A stretch of DNA of 64,000 nt from Clarkia xantiana subsp. parviflora (taxonomy: Eukaryota; Streptophyta; Magnoliopsida; Myrtales; Onagraceae). This document shows positions 11,494-21,281 of the stretch, piece after piece. Within the stretch, counting starts at the first letter, position 1. Each line of letters begins with the position of its first letter. The DNA is taken from positions 36,032,819-36,096,818 of the forward strand of contig JAPTYO010000008.1 in NCBI GenBank assembly GCA_036873135.1. Reading direction: 5' to 3'. Position numbers and translations under genes: made by a program. The notes under the pieces are model-generated. The model was not told the origin of the DNA, did no database searches, and saw nothing but the letters and a program-made list of their open reading frames with translations.

Positions 11494-12210
11494 TGATGGG
11501 TTTCGCTATAGCCGTTAGGCCCTTTAACGGCGAGGGAACGGCGAATAGGTCCACTGGGCCCTAAATGGAGGTCAAGAAGACCAAGGCGAAGGGTTCCGAT
11601 AGAGGGAGTCCCGATGATGTAAGGTCCCGACAGAGTCGGTCCCGATAGGTGAGCTGGATGCTCCCGATGAGATGCCTTTAAGTAGGCCCCGATGATGAAT
11701 CCCTGAGAATGATTGGCCCTGTCACGATGACGAGGGGCCCCGAGCGGTGACACAATGAGATAACTCTGGAGTCCCCGATATTAGTCGGGTCTTGCTATCA
11801 GAGGTTGAGGCCGAGATACGCGGGGCGTGGCCGAGATACGCGGAGCGTGGCTGAGATACGCGGAGCGTGGCCGAGATACGCGGGGCGTGGCCGAGATAAG
11901 CGAGATCATGGCCTAGATAGGCGGGATCGTGCCCGAGATACGCGGAATATGGGCTAACCACCCCAACGGTTCACCAGGTAACTGAGGTACCTCTCCGCCT
12001 ATAAAAGGGCAGAGGTTACCTCAGATCACATTACGTTTTGAGATACACTCTTTGAGATTGCTGCTTGCCAGTTCATACGAGATACTCATTTAAGCATCGG
12101 AGAAGGATTCTGGGTCACCGCCCGGTCTATCCCCTCTTGCAGGATTACGTGGAGCAAAGGAGCTCGGATCGCCGTCAAAGACCGTACCGGAGTTCCACCG
12201 TGATCCAACA
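11494..12210 (+). repeat. Tat-A 5' LTR
   Basis: TGATGGGTTTCGC to GTGATCCAACA (TG..CA), 717 bp. It contains a stretch of ~20-bp repeats (unit CCGAGATACGCGGRGCGTGG, about 11811-11900), and a TATA box in CCTATAAAAGGGC at about 11998-12010. The primer-binding site follows at once. Confidence 0.95.
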
Positions 12211-12228
12211 TTGGCGCCGTCTGTGGGA
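12211..12228 (+). other. Tat-A primer-binding site
   Basis: TTGGCGCCGTCTGTGGGA directly after the LTR end. The same sequence stands at the same place in Tat-B and, on minus, in Tat-C. TGGCGCC at this spot is usual for plant Ty3/gypsy primer sites. I do not assign the tRNA. Confidence 0.85.
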
Positions 12229-12247
12229 AGCGTGACAAAAAGCTAGT

Positions 12248-13671
12248 ATGACTTCTACTGGTTCAATGGCGGCTGGCAAGCAAAGAAGACAAGGACAATC
12301 TGGCGGTTCCCGTCATCCTGCTGGGACGACTCTGAATTCACCACCGGAGCGTGCTGAGGACCAGAATCTCTCTGCTGAGGTCTCCCAGACAGGGGGGCAC
12401 AACGAAGTCCTTGAAGATGCTACCAAGAGAATATGGAGCAGGAGGCTCCTCCAAATGCGGAAATGACGAAGGCTGTGGCGGAGGCCATGCCGATGTTTTT
12501 GGCGGCCGTGGAGGCTCTCTTAGATCGGAGAGAGGCTGCGAGGAGACAAGAGGAGGTACCCCCACCAAGGGAGGAAGTGCCCCCACCAGCAGAGGTTCAG
12601 AATGTGCAAGAGGCCCAACCTCGGAGCCAGGAAAAGGGTAAGGAGCCCGCTCAGTCAGAGCGATTTGTGGTCGATGGGCCAGGACCAGTGCAGCATAGGA
12701 CCATTCCCCTCAATGGTCCCATCACCCCCGATCAGGTGGTGAAGATCGTGAACATCTGCATGGGAGAGCAGAAGCCGCTGCTTTCGGAATTGAGGGATCG
12801 ATCCACCCATCCCTTTGTTCCCCGACTAATAGACACCCTTGCCCCGCCAGGGCTGGGTATCCCCGCGATTAAGGAGTATGATGGCGAGGGAGATCCGGTT
12901 TGTCATGTCCAGAAGCACCTCATGGCGTGTTTAGGCAGAGCCCCGAATGAAGATATCGTGTGTACATTGTTCCCGAACACACTTGGTGAGAGAGCCCTGA
13001 CCTGGTTCTTCAGTCTGCCCCCAGGGTGCATCACTTGCTGGGCTGATATGCACGACCGCTTTATTCAGCAGTACCAGGGTCGCCGACGTCTGTTGAAGAG
13101 TGTGAGGTCCCTGGCCCAGGTGGTGCAGAGGCCCGATGAGTCGCTGGCACACTATTACCAGCGATACACTGCCAGCGTGGCGGAGATTGACGAGGAGATT
13201 TCGGAGGGTGAGACCATCCGTACCTTCATTCGGAACCTAACAGCCCCCTACGGTTCTGACTTGATGCACAGCGTGGCTGAGAAGGCTGTGTGGAATATGG
13301 AAGCATTGCAGAAAAGGGTGAAGCAACAAATCGACGTCCAGGAGTCGAAAATAGCCGCTGGAGAGCTTGAGCCCCCGAAGTCAAATAAGGGAAAGCAGTC
13401 GCTCAAACCCTTGGACGACCGTAAGTCGAAGGATAAATCCGAGAGCAGTCGGAGTCGAGGCCGCTTTGATCGAAGGGAGGATAGGCGTTCCTCGAGGAAG
13501 GACAGGCGGGAGGATCATATCATTCCTCTCAACAGTTCTATGGCGGAGGTGTTAACGGTCATGGAACGACAGGGCATCTCCAGGTACCCCCCTGAAGAAG
13601 GAAGGAGAATTTTTGGGATCCCGCACCGATCGTTACTGTCGGTTCCACCGCGCAAATGGTCACGACACTAA
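12248..13671 (+). pseudogene. Tat-A gag, frameshifted
   Basis: Gag would form the element's particle and bind its RNA. The start at 12248 (MTSTGSMAAGKQRRQG) matches the Tat-B gag start. The first frame runs to 12466. A deletion near 12425 puts the rest in another frame (12433-13671). The retrotransposon gag core is clear: ERALTWFFSLPPGCITCWAD and RLLKSVRSLAQVVQRPDESL. Near 13590 the frame shifts again (by +1), so the zinc knuckle (CRFHRANGHDTNHC, about 13630-13680) is read in the pol frame. The serine/arginine stretch after the knuckle has an in-frame TGA at about 13767. Two shifts and one stop make it defective. Confidence 0.9.
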
Positions 13672-13873
13672 TCATTGTAGGGAGTTGAAGAAGGAGATCG
13701 AAAAGCTGATCCAGAAGGGGAAGCTTAAGGAGTTTGTCGGGGAGAAGCGGTGTCGATCCCGTTCTTGATCCCGATCGCGGTCCCGTTCCCGATCCCGCGA
13801 TCGGTCCCCAAAGAAGAAGAGGTCTGAGCCGGAGTCTTCTGGTGCTCGTAAGGAGAAGCGGGGCACTATCAAT

Positions 13874-16800
13874 GTGATTCACGGAGGAGTCGCTGCGGGA
13901 GGTTATACCTCGGCCTCTCGGGAGGTCTATGCCTCTAGAATTCCCGCTGCTGGGGTGTTGGGTAAGAGGTCCCGATCTTGGACCTTGAAGGAAGAAATGG
14001 TGATTTCCTTTTCATCGGAGGATCTGATAGGTGTGGAGACTCCACACAATGACGCCTTGGTCGTGACCTTGGACGTGGATGGGTACGAGATGAAGCGGAT
14101 TCTGATCGACGGAGGGAGCTCCTCCGATATTCTGTTTATGAATGCGCTGGAGGCCATGGGGAAAACGAACAAGGACTTGAAGGAGGTGAACTTCCCGATG
14201 GTTGGATTCTCTGGCTTTACCTCCTATCCGCTGGGAGTGATCACCTTACCAGTGGAGTTTGGTAGTGGGTGGAAATCGAAGAGGAGGAACGTGGAGTTTG
14301 TGGTGGTTGAGTCCGCGGGGACTTACAACGCAATTATCGGGAGAACCACCATCAACCCCCTGATGGCAGTGGCCTCGACTGTGCACCAGAAGATGAAGTT
14401 CCCGACTGATCATGGAGTCGGGGAGGTCAAGGGCGACCAGGTGGCCTCCAGGAGGTGCTATGTTAATGCCACCCGACGGAAGAGACGAGAGGCCATGGCT
14501 ATCCTCCAAATCGATACCGATCCCAGAGAGGAGTTTGGGCGTCCTGCTCCCATGGAGGATTTGAAGGAGGTCGAGATTGACGGACCTCAGAGGAAGGTGA
14601 AAATTGGGTCCGCCCTGTCTGACGAGAGGGCCCGAGAACTGATTGAGCTGTTGAAGGAGTTCAAGGAGCTGTTTGCCTGGTCCCCGAGTGACATGCCAGG
14701 AATCAGCCCCGATGTGATCGTGCACGAGCTGAAGATTGATCCCACGATCAAGCCTATCGCGCAGAAGAGGCGTCCGATGGGCGCAGACAAGAGGATCGCA
14801 ATCCAGCAGGAAGTGGGCAGGTTGCTCGATGCTGGGTTTATCAAGGAGATCCGATTCCAGACTTGGGTCGCTAACCCGGTGCTGGTGCAATGGGAAGTGG
14901 CGGATGTGTGTTGATTTCCGCGATCTGAATAAGGCTTGTCCGAAGGACTGTTACCCGCTCCCGAGAATCGAACAGCTGGTGGATGCCACATCGGGACATG
15001 AGTTGTTGAGCTTCATGGATGCGTACTCGGGCTATAATCAGATCAAGATGGCTAAGGAGGATGCCCCCCACACTGCCTTTTATGCCGATAGTGACATCTA
15101 TCACTACGATGTCATGCCTTTCGGACTGATCAATGCCGGGGCAACCTACCAGCGGATGGTGAACAAGCTGTTTGGCGATATGTTGGGGAAAACCATGGAG
15201 GCTTACGTGGACGATATGCTGGTGAAGTCCCGACAAGCTGAGGATCATGTGCACAACCTAGCTACGGCGTTTGAGCGGATGAGGCTTCATCAGGTTCGCT
15301 TGAACCCGACAAAGTGCGCCTTCGGAGTCCACTCGGGGAAGTTTTGGGCTTTATGGTGAGTCAAAGAGGAATTGAGGTGAACCCCGAGAAGCTGAGGGCG
15401 ATCGAGGAGATGCAGTCTCCGGTAAATCATCGGGAGGTGCAAGTGCTGAATGGCCGACTGGCTGTGATGAATCGTTTTCTGTCCAAGGCAAGTGACCGAT
15501 CTATGCCATTTTTTGAAGTTCTGAGGGCCAACAAGAAGTTTGAGTGGACTGCCAAGTGTGAAGAGGCGTTCCAGGCACTCAAGCAGCACCTTCGCACCCT
15601 CCCGCCGTTGGCGAAACCAGTCCCAGGCGAGCCGCTCTATCTATACTTGGCTGTTTCTGAATTTGCCATTAGCTCTGTGTTAGTGAAGGTTGTCGAGGGT
15701 AATCAAGTCCCCGTTTATTATGTAAGCAAGGCGTTTTCCAAGTCTGAAATGAATTATCCCGCCGTTGAGAAGTATCTCTTTGCATTGATTATTACTGCTC
15801 GGAAGCTGAGGCCTTACTTCCATGCGCATGAGATCACTGTGTTGACAAATCAGCCTCTGAGGCATTTTTTGAACCGACCTGATGCGTCGGGGAGATTAGT
15901 AAAATGGGCAGTCGAGCTTAGTGAGTTTTGTATACACTTTGCTCCGAGAACGGCTATTAAGGGCCAGGCGTTGGCGGATTTCATAGCAGAATCTACAGCC
16001 CCCGATCTGGAAGAAGCGGGCCCTGTAGAGGGGGCAACCATGAAGGTCCCGATAGTAGAACAACCAGAGATGGCAGAGCAACCAGAACAGCCAAATGAGG
16101 AAAATACCTGGGAGATGTATACGGATGGCTCCTCGAGTTCAGACGGATCAGGAGCGGGCTTTGTATTGATGCCACCAGGCGGGGGTGAGCCGCTTCGATA
16201 TGCCTTGGCTTTAACATTTAGAGCCACGAACAACGAAGCTGAGTATGAGGCTCTTATCACAGACCTGAAAATTGCCAAAGGTACGGGAGTTGCTCACTTG
16301 AGAGTGAAGTGTGACGCGGGCCTGATCGTGAATCAAGTCCAAGGGCGATATGAGGCGAAGAGCCCGATGATGAGGAAGTACCTTCGTGAGGTGCAAGTCT
16401 TGAAGGAGAGCTTCAAAAGTTTCGACATCGAGGCGATCCCGAGGAAAATGTGGAGGCAGATGCCTTGAGCAAATTTGCCCTGGGGGCACCCCTGGAGGAA
16501 AATCGGAAGGTGCACTTCTTGGAGAAGGTGATCTTATCGACCACCGACCCGACACAGGTGTGTGCTATTGAAGCAGGATCGGAGGAGGAGCCCACTTGGA
16601 TGACCCCGATAGTCGCGTACCTGACTACGGGGGTAGTCCCCGATAATGAAGTGGTAGCTGACAGGATACGTCGTATCGCGGTTAATTACGTGGTGCTGGA
16701 CAGTCAGCTATACAAGAAGGGCTGGTTCTCGACTCCATACTTGAAGTGTGTGGCTGAGCCCGACACAAGTCGAATATTGAGAGAGGTGCATGAAGGGGTC

Positions 16801-17832
16801 GCGGCTTGTCACGAAGGAGCCCGATCCATTATGAGGAAAGTGCTGAAATTGAGCTATTATTGGCCTACGATGAGCAAGGAGGCAACGGCGTTGGTCCGAT
16901 CTTGTGACGCATGCCAGAGGTATGCCCCGAATATCGTGGCTCCGGCCGCTAATCTGACGTCCATCAAGAGTGCTTGGCCCTTCGCGCAATGGGGCATCGA
17001 GTTGGTAGGACCTCTCCCGCAAGCACAAGGTCAGTGTAAATATTTGCTTATGGCTATCGATTATTTTTCGAAATGGATAGAAGCTAAGGCATTGGCCAAG
17101 ACGACGGGGAACCAGATCGTCAAGTTTCTCCAAACTCATATCGTATCCAGATACGGGATTCCCAAGGTGGTGATCAGCGACAATGGTCCACCGTTTAACA
17201 GGGCTCAAGTGAAGGAGTATCTGGAGGAGTTGAATATCGAGCATCGGACAGCTTCTGTCCATCATGCTCAGACTAATGGCCAGGTGGAATCAGCCAACAA
17301 AATCGTGATGGATGGCCTGAAGAAAAGGGTCTATGCCTTGAAGGGCAAATGGCTGAATGAACTGGAAAACGTGCTTTGGGCTGTTAGAACGACACCCAAA
17401 CGATCAACTGGGGAGACTCCGTTTGGCCTTGTTTATGGCACGGAGGCTGTTGCTCCCGTGGAGGTAGCTGTGGCGTCCCATCGGATGAGATATTATGAGC
17501 CTTTGACGAATGATGAAATGAGACGTCTGGATTTGGACTTGCTCGAAGAGAAGAGGCGGGAAGCCGATGAAGTCCAGGCTCGAATGCGTTTGGCGACGGC
17601 CAGGTATTACAATCGGCGAGTTAAGTCCCGACAATTCTTCGTCGGGGAGCTGGTTTGGCGTCGCAACGAGTTTACCCTTTTGGATCGAGTCAACAAGATG
17701 TCACCAAAATGGGAAGGACCATACAAGGTCGTGGGGATGCCAGCTCCGAATGCGTATAAGTTGGAAGACCTCGATGGAAGAGTATTGAAGCATTCTTTCA
17801 GTGGCGAACACTTGAAGAAATGTCATGCTTGA
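13874..17832 (+). pseudogene. Tat-A pol (protease-RT-RNase H-integrase), frameshifted
   Basis: It encodes the same domains as the intact Tat-B pol at 21464-25435. Protease: ILIDGGSSSDILF (about 14100-14140). RT: VDFRDLNKACPKDCYPLPRI, then MDAYSGYNQIK and AYVDDMLVKS (about 15205-15235). The connecting RNase H has NRPDASGRLVKWAVE. The second RNase H starts WEMYTDGSSSSDGSGAGF (about 16110). Integrase (16450-17832) has ACQRYAP-type zinc-binding cysteines (CDACQR) and VISDNGPPF..NGQVESAN. Frame breaks against Tat-B: a deletion near 14890, one T missing near 15344, and a deletion near 16446. Each half reads well, so decay is recent. Confidence 0.93.
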
Positions 17833-18480
17833 TGAAAAGTCGCCTTAAGTGGTGCCCGATGAAAAGTCGCCTTAAGTGGTGGCCGATGTAAAATCGCCTT
17901 AAGTGGTGTAAGTTATTTATCGTTTGATTCGATGTAAGCAAATTTTGTGCCATCAGTGAATAAAGAGGTTGCTTCCGATCAGATTATTCTTAGATTTATT
18001 CTAAGTGTTGGAAAGTCGCCTTAAGTGGTGCACGAAAGGAAAGTCACCTTAAGTGGTGCACCAAAGGAAAGTTGCCTTAAGTGGTGCACGATATTAAGTT
18101 GCCTTAGGTGGTGCAAGTGGTTAAGTTATCTTAAGTGATGCGGATTGAATTGCCTTAGTTGGCACGATTAAGTCGTCTTAAGTGATGCACGATTCTTAGG
18201 TTTATTCTAAGTGTTGGAAAGTCGCCATAAGTGGTGCACGAAAGGAAAGTCGCCTTAAGTGGTGCACGATATTAAGTCGCCTTAGGTGGTGCAAGTGGTT
18301 AAGTCATCTTAAGTGATGCGGATTGAATTGCCTTAGTTGGCACGATTAAATCGTCTTAAGTGACGTGTTGAAAGTCTCTTTGAGAAGTGCAAGGGAAAAT
18401 CGGAACTAAGATAGTCTGATATTAATGAGGGCTCAAAGGCCCGAGGATTACAAAAATGAGGAAAAGTACAATGACTCTAA
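17833..18480 (+). repeat. Tat-A spacer of degenerate GTCGCCTTAAGTGGTGCA repeats
   Basis: Between the integrase stop and the tail of the antisense gene lie many imperfect copies of GTCGCCTTAAGTGGTGCACGA, spaced irregularly. Some vary as GTCGTCTTAAGTGATGC. Two copies of a hairpin (CTTAGATTTATTCTAAG, 17989-18005 and about 18195-18211) are interspersed. The 18186-18350 stretch largely repeats 18000-18170. No coding potential. Confidence 0.85.
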
Positions 18481-18491
18481 AGATAAAGCAT

Positions 18492-19101
18492 TTAGGCTTG
18501 GTCCTTGTCGGCGGCATCAGCGGGAGCAGGGTCCACAAGATCTGTGGCAGAAGGCTCCACAGGTTCAGCTGCTGGAGGGTCGATTATCGGGGCGTCGGCA
18601 CTTGGAGGCTCCGCCATGCCATCAACAACCGCGGGGGTGCTCCCCTCATCACTCTCCTCCGAGAGGGCAAAGTATTTCTTCGCGAAGGGAGCGAGAGATG
18701 GAGACTTGTCGAAGTCGATGGCGTCGCCATACTCCAGGTGGAGTTCCTCGACTGCGTTGAAGAGGGTGTTCTCCACCTCCGCGCTGCAGAACTTCACTGC
18801 ATCAGCCTGGAAGTCCTCGGACCTCTGATAATCCTCCCGGCCCTTGGTCTCGGCCGCAACCAGCTGCGCAGGAACCTCAGCGATCTGCTCCTCTAGAGCC
18901 TTCTTTTCAAGGACAAGCTTGTCCTCAGCAACCCGCCGCTCCTGCCGCTCCCGCTTCAGGAGCCCCTCGAAGTCGTGAACCTGCTTTTGGAGGTCCCGAG
19001 TCTTTCGGTCGAGGATGGCCTGCTCCTTGGCCAATTTTCCCCACGAAGACTCGGAGGCCGCGAGATCCTCCTTAAGCTTGGCCACAACCACGGGAGCCCC
19101 C
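18492..19101 (-). pseudogene. Tat-A antisense gene, 3' part (cut by Tat-B)
   Basis: C-terminal part of the Tat-A antisense protein, stop at 18494-18492. It reads as a long charged coiled-coil (KLEDLAASESSWGKLAKEQ-like, through DFEGLLKRERQERR), then a conserved patch (FQADAVKFCSAEVENTLFNA, AIDFDKSPSLAPFAKKYFAL) and an acidic, alanine- and proline-rich tail ending ADAADKDQA. It aligns with Tat-B 26543-27244 almost throughout. The upstream part of the gene is on the far side of Tat-B (30512-32646). Tat-B entered within the coiled-coil coding region. Function unknown. Confidence 0.8.
19097..19101. repeat. Tat-B target site duplication, left copy
   Basis: CCCCC before the 5' LTR of Tat-B, matched by CCCCC at 30507-30511 after its 3' LTR. 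Confidence 0.85.
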
Positions 19102-19799
19102 TGATGGGTCCGACTATAGCCGTCAGGCCCTTTAACGGCGAGGGAACGGCAAACAGGCCCACCAGGCCCCAAAATGAAGGTCAAGATGACTTTGGAGAAG
19201 GGTCCCGACGAAGGGAGTCCCGACAGAGCAAGGTCCCGACAGAGTCGGTCCCGACAGTTGAGCTAGAAGCTCCCGATGAAAAGCCTTTAAGTAGGCCCCG
19301 ATGACGAATCCCTGAGAATGATTGGCCCTGTCACGATGACGAGGGGCCCCGAGCGGTGACACAACGAGATAACTCTGGAGTCCCCGACGGGAGTCGGGAC
19401 TCGTTATCAGAGGATAAAGCCAAGATATGCGGGGCGTGGCCGAGATACGCGGAACGTGGTTAAGATACACGGAGCGTGGCCAAGATACGTGGGGCATGGC
19501 TAAGATACGCGAGATCACGTCCGAGATATGCGGGATACGGGCTAACCACCCCTAACGGTTCGCCAGGTACCTGAGGCATCTCTTTGCCTATAAAAGGGCA
19601 GGAGATCACCTCAGAAAGACTTACGTTGAGTTGAATACACTCTGAGTTTATTACTTGCCAGTCATACGAGATACTCATTTAAGCATCGGAGAGGGATTCT
19701 GGGTCACCGCCCGGTCTATCCCCTCTTGCAGGATTGCGTGGAGCAAAGGAGCTAGGATTACCGTCAAAGTCCGTACCGGAGTTCCACCGTGATCCAACA
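19102..19799 (+). repeat. Tat-B 5' LTR
   Basis: TGATGGGTCCGAC to GTGATCCAACA, 698 bp, with TATA box TGCCTATAAAAGGGC at about 19585-19599 and a diverged set of 20-bp AAGATACGCGG-type repeats around 19424-19515. The last ~120 bp is nearly identical to the Tat-A LTR, while U3 is more different. Confidence 0.95.
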
Positions 19800-19817
19800 T
19801 TGGCGCCGTCTGTGGGA
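19800..19817 (+). other. Tat-B primer-binding site
   Basis: TTGGCGCCGTCTGTGGGA follows the LTR directly, identical to that of Tat-A. Confidence 0.85.
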
Positions 19818-19835
19818 ATCAAACAAAAAGCTGAT

Positions 19836-21281
19836 ATGCCTTCTACTCGATCGATGGCGGCTGGCAAGAACAAAAGGGGACAATCCGGTGGTTCCCGTCA
19901 CCCTGCTGCAACAAACTTGGATTCAGTACCGGAACAAGAGGAAAACCAGAACCATCCCCCGGCTGAGCTCTCCCAGACAGGGGGGCACAACGGAGACCCC
20001 GAAGATATTGCTCCTCCGCACCAGGGCAATAGGGGGCAGGAGGCTCCCCCAGCTGCAGACTTGACGAGGGTCGTGGCGGAAGCTATGCCCATGTTTCTGG
20101 CGGCTGTAGAGGCTCTCCTGGATCGAAGAGAGGCTGCAAGGAGGCAGGAGGAGATGCCCCCGTTGGAGGAAGCGAACCCGCCAATAGAGGGTTGGAACGC
20201 ACAGGAAGCCCCGCCCCGAGGCCAGGACAGAGGTAGGGCAACCGGTCAGCCGGAAAGGTTCGTGGTTGATGGGCCAGGACCAGTACAGCACAGGACCATT
20301 CCCCTGAATGGTCCCATCACTCCCGACCAGGTGGTAAAAATCGTGAACATCTGTATGGGAGAGCAGAAGCCACTGGTGTCGGAGCTAAGGGACCGATCCA
20401 CTCATCCTTTCGTCCCCCGACTCATTGACACCCTAGCCCCGCCTGGGCTAGGCATCCCCACGATAAAGGAGTATGATGGCGAAGGAGATCCAGTTCGCCA
20501 TGTCCAGAAGCACCTCATGGCGTGTCTGGGAAGAGCCCCAAGTGAAGACATAGTGTGCACGTTGTTCCCGAACACACTAGGAGAAAGGGCCCTGACTTGG
20601 TTCTTTAGTCTGCCCCCAGGCTGCATCACATGCTGGGCAGACATGCACGATCGATTCATTCAGCAGTATCAGGGTCGGAGGCGTTTATTGAAGAGCGTGA
20701 AGTCCCTGACCCAGGTGGTGCAGAGGCCCGACGAATCGCTGGCTCATTATTACCAGCGGTACACAGCCAGCGTAGCAGAGATAGACGAAGAAATCTCGGA
20801 GGGCGAAACCACCCGCACCTTCATTCGGAACCTGACAGCCCCCTATGGCTCCGACTTGATGCACAGCGTGGCTGAGAAGGCTGTGTGGAATATGGAGGCA
20901 TTGCAGAAGAGGGTGAAGCGGCAGATCGATGTCCAGGAGTCAAAGATAGCCGCGGGAGAACTGGAGCCCCCAAAGTCGAACAAAGGGAAACAGTCAAGTA
21001 AAACCTTCGACGATCGTAAGTCAAAAGGTAAACCCGACAATGGCAAGAATCGAGGACGTCCGGATCGGAGGGACGACAGACGTTCTTCAAGAAAGGATAA
21101 GCGGGAGGATTTTGACATTCCTCTCAACTGCTCCATGGCGGAAGTGCTGACAGTCGTGGAACGACAAGGTATCTCCAGGTACCCTCGAAGAAAGATGGAG
21201 AATTCCTGGGGTCCCGCACAGATCGCTATTGTCGATTTCACCGCGCAAATGGCCACGACACCAATCGCTGTCGGGAACTGA
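19836..21281 (+). CDS. Tat-B gag
   Basis: Structural protein of the particle. I choose ATG 19836 (MPSTRSMAAGKNKRG), 37 bp after the LTR; an earlier in-frame start at 19734 lies in the LTR. N-terminal 130 residues are Gln/Pro/Gly-rich and disordered-looking. MPMFLAAVEALLDRREAARR is followed by the gag core: GLGIPTIKEYDGEGDPVRHV, ERALTWFFSLPPGCITCWAD, SVKSLTQVVQRPDESLAHYY. The frame leaves the family sequence at about 21180 (after QGISRYP). The zinc knuckle CRFHRANGHDTNRC (about 21226-21285) and the SR-rich basic tail are coded in the downstream pol frame (+2). So this product lacks the knuckle unless ribosomes shift frame. Tat-A breaks at the same place, but by +1. Confidence 0.88.
   Translation: MPSTRSMAAGKNKRGQSGGSRHPAATNLDSVPEQEENQNHPPAELSQTGGHNGDPEDIAPPHQGNRGQEAPPAADLTRVVAEAMPMFLAAVEALLDRREAARRQEEMPPLEEANPPIEGWNAQEAPPRGQDRGRATGQPERFVVDGPGPVQHRTIPLNGPITPDQVVKIVNICMGEQKPLVSELRDRSTHPFVPRLIDTLAPPGLGIPTIKEYDGEGDPVRHVQKHLMACLGRAPSEDIVCTLFPNTLGERALTWFFSLPPGCITCWADMHDRFIQQYQGRRRLLKSVKSLTQVVQRPDESLAHYYQRYTASVAEIDEEISEGETTRTFIRNLTAPYGSDLMHSVAEKAVWNMEALQKRVKRQIDVQESKIAAGELEPPKSNKGKQSSKTFDDRKSKGKPDNGKNRGRPDRRDDRRSSRKDKREDFDIPLNCSMAEVLTVVERQGISRYPRRKMENSWGPAQIAIVDFTAQMATTPIAVGN

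Noticed and set aside
11328..11961. Minus-strand open frames over the Tat-A 5' LTR and end of the PMD gene (repetitive AYLGHAPRISA-like product)
   Set aside because: They are translations of the 20-bp LTR repeats and have no family resemblance. Similar frames recur on every LTR copy of the family.
13559..13882. Minus-strand Arg/Asp-rich frames opposite the Tat-A and Tat-B gag-pol junction
   Set aside because: They are the complement of the sense SR-rich basic tail. Low complexity, and the sense frame fits the known gag structure.
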